Assembly: GCA_021292165.1 (NCBI GenBank)
Contig: CM037880.1
Coordinates: forward strand, 141,672,564 to 141,736,563
Length of the DNA: 64,000 nucleotides
Source: Shinisaurus crocodilurus
Taxonomy: Eukaryota; Chordata; Lepidosauria; Squamata; Shinisauridae
Reading direction: 5' to 3'
The notes under the pieces are model-generated. The model saw only the letters and a list, made by a program, of their open reading frames with translations, searched no databases and was not told the origin of the DNA. The position numbers and the translations under genes were made by a program. This document shows positions 44,336-53,832 of this stretch, in pieces (the first letter of the stretch is position 1; the number at the start of each line of letters is the position of its first letter).

Positions 44336-44454
44336 GGTACCCTCCAGATGTTTTAGACTAAAGCTCCCATCAGCCCCAGCCAGTATGGGCAATGGACAGA
44401 GATCATAGGAGTTATCCAAAACTTCTGGAGGGCACCAGATGTTGCCGACTCCTG
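44336..44454. mobile_element. hAT MITE, decayed
   Basis: CAGGTAATCTGGTACCCTCC AGATG ... CTTCTGGAGGGCACCAGATG TTGCCGACTCCTG pair; flanking duplication not convincing. Confidence 0.7.
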
Positions 44455-44465
44455 GTATACGGTAT

Positions 44466-45197
44466 CATCTCTCAGTAACCAAGCAGAAACACTTTCTGGA
44501 CAGAGATAAATGGGCTTCAGTTTTCTATGCTCTAGCTAGTAATTTCCCAGTTAGATTACTGCAGTGCGCTCTGTGTGGAGCAGCCTTTGAAGACAGTTCA
44601 GAAGCTGCAGCTCATGCAAAATGCAGTGGCCAGATTGATAACAGGGGCAAGAAGGTCTGAACATATAACACCGATTCTGGCTTGCTTGCACTGGCTGCCT
44701 GTATGTTTCTGAGCCCAATTCAAGCTGCTGGTTTTAACCTATAAAGCCTTACATGGCTTAGGACTGCAATACCTGATGAAGCAGACACTCAATTCATCTA
44801 AGGCCCTTCTCCAGGTGCCTTCTCCGAGTGAAGCTTGGAAGGCAGCAACAAGGGAGAGGGCCTTCTCAATGGTGGCCCCCAATTATGGAATGATCTCTCT
44901 GACGAGGCCTGCCTGGTGCCAATGTTGTTATCTTTTCAGTGCCAGGTTAAGACCTTCCTCTTCTCTCAGGCATTTGGCAGCATATGATGAGGTTTTAATC
45001 AGGTCCTGGATTTTTCTTATTGTTGATAGTTTTAAATTGTTTAAATATATGTATGTCTATGTGTGTGCTGTCTGCTTATATGTTTCTGTGTAAATGGGTT
45101 TTTATACTATGTATAATGTATTTTTAATGTCTTTGAATCTTTGTAAACTGCCCAGAGAGCTTCAGCTATTGGGCGGTATAGAAATGGAATGAATGAT
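44466..45197 (+). pseudogene. L2-like LINE 3' region with tail
   Basis: Pieces in order: LDYCSALCGAAFEDSSEA region (about 44560-44610), the CACTGGCTGCCTG/AAGCTGCTGGTTTTAACCTA core (HWLP..FKLLVLTYKAL), RERAFSMVAPNYGM near 44850, then UTR and tail AACTGCCCAGAGAGCTTCAG CTATTGGGCGGTATAGAAA. Several frameshifts. The tail identifies the 2345-2500 fragment as the same group. Confidence 0.85.
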
Positions 45198-45786
45198 CAT
45201 CTGCAGTTCAGTGTGATCAGGGGCTTGTGATAGGCGGACCACTGGTTGAGCTGAGGATCATAGCAATGAATGTGTATTTGGTGAGGATGTGGCAGTGAGG
45301 GTGGTGCTCAAAGAGGGCCCATTGGGGCTTGATTAAGCCCCTTGACCAAGCAGGATGGTCTGCCAGCCTAGGAATGTTGCCAAAATGCCCAAGAATGGCC
45401 ATGCTCTCCACCCCAGCTTTTGGCACTGAACACTCCAATTTCCTTAAATATGAAGCTTTCATCTCTTCTAAGCTTACAACTCTGGCTTTGCAAACCACAC
45501 AAAGACAGTCTTGCGTGCTCTGGTATTTGCTTTACGTAAGGTTGGGAAGCCGAAATCTTATCCATGGGGGGGCGGGGCGGGAAATGGATTTTAATTGTGC
45601 TAACATATGTTACCACTTTTCTCTTATGGTTTATTTGGCCTAGTAGGATGTTTGGAGCTTCATTTTATGGATTAATCTTTGCTGTGCCTGCAGCTTTTTG
45701 GGCCCTATAGAGGTCAGAGAATGACTTTGCTCCACTGAGGTGGATGGGGTTACTAAGATCTCACTATGCTGTTCTCAATTCAGCTG
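45198..45786. other. Unique sequence
   Basis: Nothing recognised. Confidence 0.45.
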
Positions 45787-45812
45787 CTATCTATCTACGG
45801 TATCTATCTATC

Positions 45813-45850
<38 letters not shown>
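45787..45850. repeat. (ATCT)n-(AC)n compound microsatellite
   Basis: About seven ATCT units, interrupted by ACGG, then about 16 AC units. Confidence 0.95.
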
Positions 45851-45852
<2 letters not shown>

Positions 45853-47185
45853 TGTAGTGGCCTCAAGAGTTGGCACCAAACGGTTATTGCATGCTGAAGC
45901 GCATCACCTTTTTCTGATTAGTATTCTTTGTCATAGACCATGCTTGAACTTCACTCTGGGAGTAAGTGTGTTTGAAATGCAGACTCCTAGGTGTATGAAA
46001 TACTGCTAGGAAAGTGTGCTTCATATAGTAGTGTATTGCTGATACTGACCGTTTTGTCATCCACAGAGGAAAATGTGGGGAAGAGTTTAGAATATGTGCA
46101 GAGCAGGTATCTAGTTTCTTCCCTGCAAAATTCACATGGGTTTTGCATTATGGCAAATTCTTAAGAGCATTCCTCCGTGGAAGAAAATTGCTAAGCCGGA
46201 ATTGGCCCACAGGTGTGGCCTTGTGACCTGATTGTATATCTTGTCTGCAGTATCTACTGTGGCTGTAGGCATTAATTATATCTTGGCTCAGTTCTAGCTT
46301 GTTTTAATTTGGTTATTGAACCCATTTGAAAGGGTAAACTACAATTTGGTTTTCTTTACTTTTGCTTTAAAATGATGCTAAATGTTGGTGAAGAAAGCTA
46401 TCCCAGATTCCTTGTGGCTGTTAGAGATAGTTTCAGGGTTTTGTGCGGTCAACTAAAGTTTTATGCACCCTCAGCTGGTTCTGTAGCAACAATGAGCTTT
46501 TCTTCCTTTCATATATCATATTTTCCCAGAGCTGTGCTGGCGCAGGTCAGTGTTGCTGGTGGGAAACATAAAAATGTTTTGGCATGACTTGGTGACTACA
46601 ATTTTTTTAAACAAAAGAGCTATTTGTTAATGTTAAGTCTTTCCCTCATAGAATGAAGCAGAAAATCCACCGTATTAACCAAATGAAAACAGATCATGTG
46701 CAAGAGGGTAACTCTTTCCCAAGCTCTTCAGGAAATTTGAAAGAGGTTTTTTTAAAAAACACACACAACAAAAACACATTTTCAGCTGAAAACAAAAACA
46801 CCAGCCTAAATATTTTAAAAGGTGCTCCTTACATAACGTACTCTTTCTTTGACAGTAGTTCTATTTATATATGAAACCTGTTGGGAGCCAACAGAAGGGA
46901 ACACAGGTCATATTTAGCTTTATTGTACTGAAGGGTCTATACTGTTTTTTATTTAAAACAATTTAACTTTTATCAGAAGTAAAACCTTTGATGTAAAATA
47001 GTATGGAGGGCAAAGGATTTTAACAGTTCAGTTTAAGATACTAATTATCTACACAACCCTCAATTCTATTATATGTGGTTTGTTTTAGGTAAAGTTCTTA
47101 ATCTAATCTTGCATGTGTTGTATTTTAAAATGTTTGAGTTTCCTTGCATTCTTTTTTCATAGAAAGGTGACAAATCCTATTTTAT
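45851..47185. other. Unique sequence
   Basis: No repeat or exon recognised over 1.3 kb. Confidence 0.5.
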
Positions 47186-47263
47186 TTCTTCTTCTTCTTC
47201 TTCTTCTTCTTCTTCTTCTTCTTCTTCTTCTTCTTCTTCTTCTTCTTCTTCTTCTTCTTCTTC
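47186..47263. repeat. (TTC)n microsatellite
   Basis: About 26 uninterrupted units; long polypurine-polypyrimidine tract able to form triplex DNA in principle. Confidence 0.97.
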
Positions 47264-47928
47264 AACAACAGTAACATAGCTTCCTGGCTTCCACTTGAAA
47301 GCCTGCTTTCCCAATGGGCTCTGCTGCCCTTTATGTTTGAATTAAATGTGCCTAACATTGACTTCCTGAGCTCTTCTTGTTTGTTTATATAATCTCTAAT
47401 AGTTTGGCTTCAGAAACTGCAGACATTCTGTGTCATGAGCTTGGTGTCCTCCTTGGCAGGAATAGTCCTTGAGCAGTGCTTACATGGAGTTGCAAAAGGC
47501 ACACACCTCTGAGCATGCTCATTACTCTGCGTGCATCTCTTCAGTTTCCATGGTCTGTCTTCAGTGCTGGTGGCCATTCTTCTCTCTGCTTGCAGGAGAA
47601 AGGGTATCACCTTTTCTTGATGGGCTCTCTTCTGTCATCTGACCTAGAGGGGAAAGAAAATATACTGTATGTAGTGTGTGTGTGTGTGTTTTCCCCATTC
47701 GCTGCATAGGGTTGAATTAAGATGACTTCACGTCTGGTACAATCAGGAAAGCACAGAGCACAAGTAACTTTTGTATGCTGGTTTGTTTGCTTGCTTGCTA
47801 GGCTTGACTCAAACTAGGATGGTGAGGGCATGCCAGGGCATGGCTGGCTGTGGTAGAGCCACTCAAACCTGAGGCACCTCAGACAAAAACCCCACTGGAA
47901 AATCCAGTGGTAGAGGAGGGAACTGAGA

Positions 47929-47930
<2 letters not shown>
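47264..47930. other. Unique sequence
   Basis: Short (GT)n at 47675-47690 and (GCTT)n near 47785-47802; nothing else. Confidence 0.45.

Positions 47931-47983
<53 letters not shown>
47931..47983. repeat. (CT)n microsatellite
   Basis: About 26 units. Confidence 0.97.
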
Positions 47984-47984
<1 letters not shown>

Positions 47985-48295
47985 ATCTTCAATTCCTGTA
48001 ATAGAGCAATAGTGCCTCCCAAAGTATGCAGTTAAGGCATCTCTTGTGCATAATTGCATTTTCATTTGTAAACTTTAGAAATAAGTGACCTAAGCAGAAG
48101 GCCTAATTCAGGACAGAAAACAGATGGGACATCAGTGTAGCGTAGCCTGACCTCTAAATTTAGTTTGGTGATTTTGATCTTCATTTTTTACAAAGTATTA
48201 ACTTCTTCCATTGGTCCTGCCCCCCCCCCCCCGTTCTTTAACGAGTCCAGAACAGCAGCTAATTTCTTTTTTCCCTTCTCCCCTCTCTCCTTACT
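47984..48295. other. Unique sequence
   Basis: C13 run near 48221-48233; nothing else. Confidence 0.4.
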
Positions 48296-48314
48296 CTGTG
48301 GTGTAGGGTTAGAG

Positions 48315-48392
48315 CAGCCTTCCCGAACCTGATGCCCTCCAGATGTGTTGGACCACAGCTTCCCTCAGCCAGCGTTGGGGAAGGTTAGGTTA
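48315..48392. mobile_element. hAT MITE, internally deleted
   Basis: CAGCCTTCCCGAACCTGATG ... GTTGGGGAAGG, then TTAGG repeats. GGTTAGAG (48307-48314) and GGTTAGAA (48393-48400) match at 7 of 8. Confidence 0.6.
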
Positions 48393-48400
48393 GGTTAGAA

Positions 48401-48520
48401 CAGTGGCAGGCCGCCTGGTGCAGATGTGTTGGACTGCAACTCCCACAACCCCTGATCATTGGTAGGCTGGGGCTTACGGGAGTTGTAGTCCAAAACATCT
48501 GGAGGGCACCAAATTGTCTA
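48401..48520. mobile_element. hAT MITE adjoining the previous one
   Basis: Starts CAGTGGCAGGCCGCCTGGTG; arms GGACTGCAACTCCCA / GGGAGTTGTAGTCC and AGATGTGTT / AAACATCTGGAGGGCACCA. Right terminus decayed. Confidence 0.65.
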
Positions 48521-48666
48521 ATATGGGGCTAGAGGATCTGACTAGGATTGGAGGGACACTGGTTCAGATTGGGTGACCTAACCTATCGCACAGGGTTGTT
48601 GGGAAGATAAAATGGGGAGGGGGAACCATGTCCTGATCTCCTTGAAGGAAGGGAGTGATGTAATGG

Positions 48667-48683
48667 TGTGTGTGTGTGTGTGT
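48667..48683. repeat. (GT)n microsatellite
   Basis: Eight units. Confidence 0.85.
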
Positions 48684-48749
48684 AAATACATTTGGGGGGG
48701 GCTCAGTGCCCTGTTGTGCTAAGTTGTTTACCAGCAGGTTTCTCTAAAA

Positions 48750-48861
48750 CAGCCTTCCCCAACTAGTGCCCTCAATTCCCATCACCCCAGCCTGCATGGC
48801 CAATGATAAAGGATGATGGGAATTACAGCACACTTTGAGGGTGGCAAGGTGGGGAAGGCTG
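48750..48861. mobile_element. hAT MITE, palindromic
   Basis: CAGCCTTCCCCAACTAGTGC ... GGTGGGGAAGGCTG. Flanks CTCTAAAA and CTCTAAAT match at 7 of 8. Confidence 0.88.
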
Positions 48862-48878
48862 CTCTAAATGTTTCACAG

Positions 48879-49016
48879 CAGGGTTGGGGAACATGTGGCC
48901 CTCCAGATCTTGTTGGACTGCAACTCCCATCATTCCTCTCCATTGGCTATGCTGGCTGGGGCTGATGGGAGTTGAAGTCTAACAACACCTGGCGGGCCAC
49001 ATGTTCTCCACCCTTA
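48879..49016. mobile_element. hAT MITE, palindromic
   Basis: CAGGGTTGGGGAACATGTGG CC ... GGCCACATGTTCTCCACCCT TA. Flanks TTTCACAG and TTTTACAG match at 7 of 8. Confidence 0.88.
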
Positions 49017-49296
49017 TTTTACAGTCTCAATGGCTTGGAAAACAAGAGGAATGGTGTAAACCAGGGGTCTGCAACCTTTAAGACAAAAAGAGCCACTTGG
49101 ATCCGTTTCCGAAGAAAAAAAAAAACTGGGAGCCGCAAAACCATTGTGACATTTAAAACAAATATAACACTGCATATATTGTTTCTTACCTTAATGCTAT
49201 ATATACAAAATAATATATACAAAATATTTGCAAAATAATCTGCCCCCCTCACATAAAGTAATAATGCCCCATCCTGTGCCCCACATATAAAATGTA

Positions 49297-49380
49297 ATAA
49301 TTTCCCCTACCTATGCACCCAACATAATCCACCAGCGAGAGCTGGTGGATTATGTTGGGTGCATAGGTAGGGGAAATTAT
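49297..49380. repeat. Perfect 39-bp-arm hairpin
   Basis: Left arm 49297-49335 and right arm 49342-49380 are exact reverse complements around loop CGAGAG. Confidence 0.95.
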
Positions 49381-49396
49381 CAGGTGACGGATGATG

Positions 49397-49621
49397 GGGG
49401 TGTTGCTGGTGGATGATGGGATGCCACCAGCAACATCCCCCCCCCCAAGCAGTAGCATCCCGTCATCAGCACCATCCAGCAGTAGCACCCTCATCATCCA
49501 CCAGAAACACCCTCCATGTGGTAATAACACCCCTCATCATCCATCAGCAGGATTTGCTGGTGGATGATGGGGGTGCTACTGCTGGGGGGAGGGTGTTGCT
49601 GGTGGATGATGAGGGTGCTAC
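49397..49621. repeat. Nested hairpin array built on CATCATCCACCAGCA
   Basis: Arms: GGGGTGTTGCTGGTGG (49397-49412) with CCACCAGCAACATCCCC (49424-49440); outer pair about 49483-49515 (AGTAGCACCCTCATCATCCA...) with about 49588-49621 (...TGGATGATGAGGGTGCTACT); inner pair CACCCCTCATCATCC near 49526 with GGATGATGGGGGTG near 49561. Confidence 0.9.
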
Positions 49622-50090
49622 TCAGGCCTGTCTTTAATGTGGGGCAAAAGGGGCAGCTGCAACAGCTGGAGGCACCCTGATTGGGTGGCAGCTGGAGGCA
49701 CCCTCCCATCCCCGCAGCGATATTGTAATTTGTGTTTTATTCTTCTTTATAACCTGTTTTGGATTGTTTTTAAGAAATGCAGGGTTAAAAAAGCAGTTAA
49801 TAAATAAATAAATTTATGGAGATATTATTTTGTTCTCTTGTCATTAGTTTTCCAATAATTGGTACATGAATCTTTTCCCCCTTGTTTTCTGATAACTATT
49901 ACTGCTTTCACGCAGGCCTACCTGACTCCTCGCCTGCTTGTGGTCTCCGCGGCGAGCCGGCCGCACTGGTCCCTCGACACGCTGGACCCCGCGCTATGTT
50001 TTTGGCGGGGGGGGGGAACTTTGGCGCGTGCAGGAGCCCTCCTCTCTTCTGCCGCTCACCCGCTCGCGTCCCTGCTGCCGGGCGGGGGGG

Positions 50091-50364
50091 CTTGCTGCCG
50101 CCTCCTCCAGAGGCCGTCTCGTGGGCCTGATGCCGGGTGGGGGGGGGGCGCTGCTGCCGCCGCCGCCGCCAGGTTTGAGGCAGGCCCGAGCGCCTGCCGA
50201 GTCCTAAAGACGGCCCCGGGGAGGGGGCCTTGCTGCCGCCTCCTCCGGAGGCCGTCTCGTGAGCCTGATGCCGGGCGGGGGGGGCGCTGCTTCCGCCGGT
50301 GCCGCCGCCACCGCCAGGTTTGAGGCAGGCCCGAGCGCCTGCCGAGTCCTAAAGACGGCCGCCG
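50091..50364. repeat. GC-rich tandem duplication, 138-bp period
   Basis: CTTGCTGCCGCCTCCTCC starts at 50091 and again at 50229; both units contain GGCCGTCTCGTG, CCTGATGCCGGG, a G run, CCGCC repeats, CAGGTTTGAGGCAGGCCCGA and GAGTCCTAAAGACGGCC. Confidence 0.92.
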
Positions 50365-50483
50365 CGCCAACATTTTTGCGACAAAGCGGAGCCGCGGCAA
50401 AGGTTTGAAAGAGCCGCATGCGGCTCCGGAGCCGCGGGTTGCAGACCCCTGGTGTAAGCATAGCACATTGTTTTTGTTTAGAG

Positions 50484-50902
50484 CAGGGGTGGACAACCCA
50501 TGGGCCAAATGCAGCCCTATGCCACTTTCTGTGCAGCCTGTGAGCCCTGAGGAGCCCTGCCCACTTTGATCAGCTGGGCTGCAGGGAATAGACCGCTGTT
50601 CTGGCACTGCTATTTGCAGTGCTGGGACTAGGATAGCTGAGGCAGGGAAGAGGGTTTAGCAGCCAGGATCACTGTTTCCCTGCCACAAATGGTGGTGGGG
50701 AAATGGCGATCTTGGAGAGAATCACTGGGGTTGGTGGGAGAGGTTTGAACCTCTGCATTCTCCAGTGATCCCATCTCAGGGAGGGGTGATTTAAACTTCC
50801 TCATCCTGATATGTGGGTGGGGTGATAGTATGGATGTGCACATGCAGCCCCCAACCTGCCACCGCACGTGGCCCTTGGGGCCAAAAAGATTGCTCATCCT
50901 TG
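50484..50902. mobile_element. hAT element, CAGGGGTGGACAACCC end
   Basis: Right end ...GATTGCTCATCCTTG pairs with CAGGGGTGGACAACC. Flanks GTTTAGAG and GCTTAGAA match at 6 of 8. Its right 78 bp recur inverted at 51055-51133. Confidence 0.72.
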
Positions 50903-51133
50903 GCTTAGAAGCCTTAGAGCAGGGGTGGGCAACTTGTGGCCCTCCAGATGTTTTGGCCTACAACTCCCATTGGCCCTAGCTAGCACAGCCAATGCTGAGG
51001 GGCGAGGGGAGTTTTAAGCCACAAGTTGCCCACCCCTGCTCTAAGGCTTCTAAGCCAAGGGTGAGCAATCTTTTTGGCCCCAAGTGCTGCATGCAGTGGC
51101 AGGTTTGGGGCTGCATGTGCACACACATACTAT
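50825..51133. repeat. Inverted duplication around a hAT MITE
   Basis: Left arm 50825-50919 (hAT right end plus 17 bp of flank) is repeated inverted at 51039-51133. The flank and nearest LINE-free 20 bp are exact; the outer 79 bp differ at about nine positions, several at CpG sites. A MITE occupies the centre. Confidence 0.88.
50920..51038. mobile_element. hAT MITE at the centre of an inverted duplication
   Basis: CAGGGGTGGGCAACTTGTGG ... CCACAAGTTGCCCACCCCTG, exact 20-bp ends. Flanks CCTTAGAG and CTCTAAGG are inverted, not direct, repeats. Confidence 0.85.
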
Positions 51134-51731
51134 TTAGAGGTTTGGGGAACTGTTGAACATTCTCATGGGGGTGGGTTCAGGGTTCCTGTGCTTACCTTAC
51201 TAATGAGGTGGCTGAGGAGTGTGCACGAGTACCCTGTCTTTTATTGTACTTTAATCTCTCTGGCAGCCTGTAGCCTCCTCAGCTTCCCACACTTCAGTTA
51301 AATCCCGGGGGAAGGCATCATGAGGTAATTCCTCTCATAGGGCTTTTTCAAATCAGGAAGCGCAGGTAGCATGGGATGCCGCAGAGCAATGGGAAGATGT
51401 GTAATAGAAAGAAAAAACACACAAAGCACCCTCAGCTGTACTGTAGTGATTAGGTAAACTCAAAAACACCGGCAAAATAAATTCAAAAGAAATTATAAAA
51501 CACCCTGAGAATGAGGCAGAAAAATGGAACTCTCTTTCATGAGAGAAGGACAGATTTTGGCACAGCACTAGCTCCAACTCTTCTCTGGATTTGGGACACA
51601 ACACTTACACCCTTCACACGTGCTACAGGGCTTTCAGTAAAGTCACAGTATAATAAGCAAGTGTATTAGAGACAAGATATATCTGCAATCACCCCTAAAA
51701 AATGTTAGGAAGACCCTGAAGAATGACAACT
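51134..51731. other. Unique sequence
   Basis: Nothing recognised. Confidence 0.45.
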
Positions 51732-52140
51732 AGAGCTGAGCCAAAATTTCTCAGAAAAGTTCGGAGATTTTTTTTTCTTACCCACCTAGAAATAAAAGGC
51801 CATTTTGCAGGCCATTTTGTAGAATTTTCTTCAAATTTTCTTCGCCATTTTTTGTGTGGTGTCTGCCTTCTCTCCCACCCCTCCCCCAGCCACAGTGCCC
51901 TAGAACACTAGGAAGATGAAGAAAGGGAGCCAGGCTGCCAGCACAGTTGCTGCTCTTGCCACTTGCAGTGGCAGCGCCAAAAGCCCTTAGGAAAAAAGAA
52001 AGAAGCTGTGCTACAACCCCTGCCAAGGGTGAGCCCTACCTGTGAGAAGCTGTTACAGTATTTCTCCGCCTCCTGGAGAAGTTTGATCTCTGCCCACAAA
52101 TAGGGTGGTGAATTTTGAGAGGCCATTTGCACACAGCTCT
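51732..52140. mobile_element. DNA element with AGAGCTG ends
   Basis: AGAGCTGAGCCAAAATTTCT ... GAATTTTGAGAGGCCATTTG CACACAGCTCT are imperfect inverted repeats; ACT lies on each side (51729-51731, 52141-52143). Superfamily not assigned. Confidence 0.55.
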
Positions 52141-53006
52141 ACTTATTACAGACAAAGGTTTGAGAACCCATTTTTAAATCATTTTAAAGTCATGATCTTC
52201 TAGGTGTTATAGCATCATTTGCAAGACCAGGATGTCAACTTCTTCTGCGGGGGGAGGGGGGGGAAGGGGGGGAAGGGGGGGAAAGAAAACCCCCACAAAA
52301 TAGAAAACTGCATTCCTTTTGTAGAACCAGTTCCAGGTGACTCATATTTCCTCCCATCCTAAATGTCTTATCAGCCTTGGGTAATATTCTCTAAGTGTTA
52401 CCCATTGTATTCTGGTTAATCTTTATCAGTATTCCATAATGATACCTAAACTGTTGGGAAACATATCTTTAACTTGTGTGCCCCAGTTACTTATCCATTT
52501 GAGTCCTCTTGTCACTTACCATGTGTTAGTTCTAATGGGAAATCCCACCTAGATGAGTTTCCAACTGTAACAACACATAGGAATGTTTTCTTTCTCCCCA
52601 TTATCAGCGCAACAATTTTTTCAGATATTTCCTCTAGCACAGCTCAAGTGAATAGACAGACAACAGAGTAGCTAGAGCTCTTGCAATTTATCATTCCTAG
52701 CTACACAATCTTTCAAGAGTTAGATTTCCTTAATATGGTCTAAGTATGATGGTGACACAGGTGTTGGGAGTAAAGGAAACAAATGGACCCTTGATACTTA
52801 AGAGATAGGTAAAGCAGAGGTCATTATTTGCTTGGATAAATAGCTTGCAACACCCCTTTGTATTCATTTAATACAAAGTCACACAGCCAGATCCTGCTAA
52901 CAGTAGTAAACATGGCTATGCTTAATCTTTGGTCGCATAATTGCTCTAGTGGAGTTACTAGCAGCGATGTACCAATATTGCATGTGGTATACTTAACTAT
53001 GTTGTA
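52141..53006. other. Unique sequence with a G-tract cluster
   Basis: 52248-52282 has at least five runs of five or more G, a potential G-quadruplex. Otherwise nothing recognised. Confidence 0.5.
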
Positions 53007-53106
53007 CAGCCTTCCCCAACCTGACGCCCTCCAGTTGTGTTGTACTACTACTCCCAGCATGCCACAGCTAGTCCCAGCATGGCTGGGACATGCTGGGATT
53101 TGTAAT
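53007..53106. mobile_element. hAT MITE, right end decayed
   Basis: CAGCCTTCCCCAACCTGACG with CCCAGCATG / CATGCTGGGA arms; right terminus lost after TTGTAATCC. Confidence 0.7.
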
Positions 53107-53292
53107 CCACATGCAGAAATGACCTTTAGATGCACAATAACAAAGTGCTGCACTGAAACTTGCACTAGCTTTTAATCAAACTGAAATATATGTGTTAATA
53201 TTGCTTAAAGTAAATGAATATCAGTCAGTTAGCCAAATTAAAGATCCACTAAATGTGGTGGTATCAACAATATACAGAGGTGAATTCCATTA

Positions 53293-53376
53293 TACATACC
53301 GTATATAACAAAGAGCAGCATATGGTGCATTAGATACTTGAGGTTAAATACCAATTTTGGTTAAATACCAAAGACT
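53293..53376 (+). repeat. Direct repeat, left copy
   Basis: GTATATAACAAAGAGCAGC ... TTAGATACTTGAGGTTAAAT ACCAATTTTGGTTAAATACC matches 53709-53790 with scattered differences. Confidence 0.8.
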
Positions 53377-53459
53377 CACATAACATACATGATGACTAAA
53401 TATACACACAATTGCAATGACCTTCTAATATGTTTTGTAAATTGTTACTTATACATATA

Positions 53460-53709
53460 CAGTAGTACCTTGGATTGCAAGTAACTTGGTTTGAGAGCAT
53501 TTTGCAAGACAAGCAAATTTTTAAATATTTATTTAATTTTTTTTTACTTGATATACAAGCAACGTCTTGCAATACAAGTACTGTAGTACGGCTTAAATTA
53601 AAAATCTCTGTACAATTTTTTTGGGGGGAATTTCGTTTTGATATAAGAGTGTTTTGGATTACAAGCACGTTTCCGGAACGAATTATGCTCTCAATCCAAG
53701 GCATGACTG
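53460..53709. mobile_element. Tc1/mariner-like MITE, copy 3
   Basis: CAGTAGTACCTTGGATTGCA ... CAATCCAAGGCATGACTG with TA on each side (53458-53459, 53710-53711). About ten differences from copy 2 over 250 bp. Confidence 0.92.
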
Positions 53710-53790
53710 TATAACAAGGAGTATCCTATAGTGTATTAGATACTTAAGGTTACCGTAAATACCAATTTTGGTTAAATACCAAAAACTTTG
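53710..53790 (+). repeat. Direct repeat, right copy
   Basis: TATAACAAGGAGTATCCTAT ... TTAGATACTTAAGGTTACCG TAAATACCAATTTTGG, partner of 53293-53376. Confidence 0.8.
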
Positions 53791-53832
53791 TAATCCAGCA
53801 CATCTGGAAGGCACCAGATTGGGGAAGGCTAA
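53791..53832. mobile_element. hAT MITE right-end fragment
   Basis: TTGTAATCCAGCACATCTGG then GGCACCAGATTGGGGAAGGC T. Left half absent here. Confidence 0.6.

Larger units (their letters stand above)
48296..48666 (+). mobile_element. MIR/CORE-like SINE with two hAT MITE insertions
   Basis: Head CTGTGGTGTAGGGTTAGAG, then MITE material, then resumption at about 48528 (AGAGGATCTGACTAGGATTG, GGTTCAGATTGGGTGACC, CGCACAGGGTTGTTGGGAAG) and tail CTTGAAGGAAGGGAGTGATG. Confidence 0.75.
49062..50451. mobile_element. hAT element of 1.4 kb, hairpin- and GC-rich
   Basis: CAGGGGTCTGCAACCTTTAA ... GCGGGTTGCAGACCCCTG. Flanks GTGTAAAC (49054-49061) and GTGTAAGC (50452-50459) match at 7 of 8. AAGAGCCACTTGGATCC near the left and GAGCCGCATGCGGCTCCGG near the right are subterminal motifs. 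No transposase frame; the long open frames in the GC-rich part come from composition. Substructures are listed separately. Confidence 0.88.

Noticed and set aside
47186..47263. Functional regulatory triplex at (TTC)n
   Set aside because: Structure is possible in principle, but nothing here links it to a gene; kept only as a microsatellite.
48383..48400. Telomere-like TTAGG repeats
   Set aside because: Only three units, best explained as duplicated target bases around adjoining hAT MITEs; vertebrate telomere is TTAGGG.
49859..50607. Long overlapping ORFs on both strands
   Set aside because: They fall in the CCGCC-rich tandem duplication of a hAT element; stop codons are scarce because of GC content.
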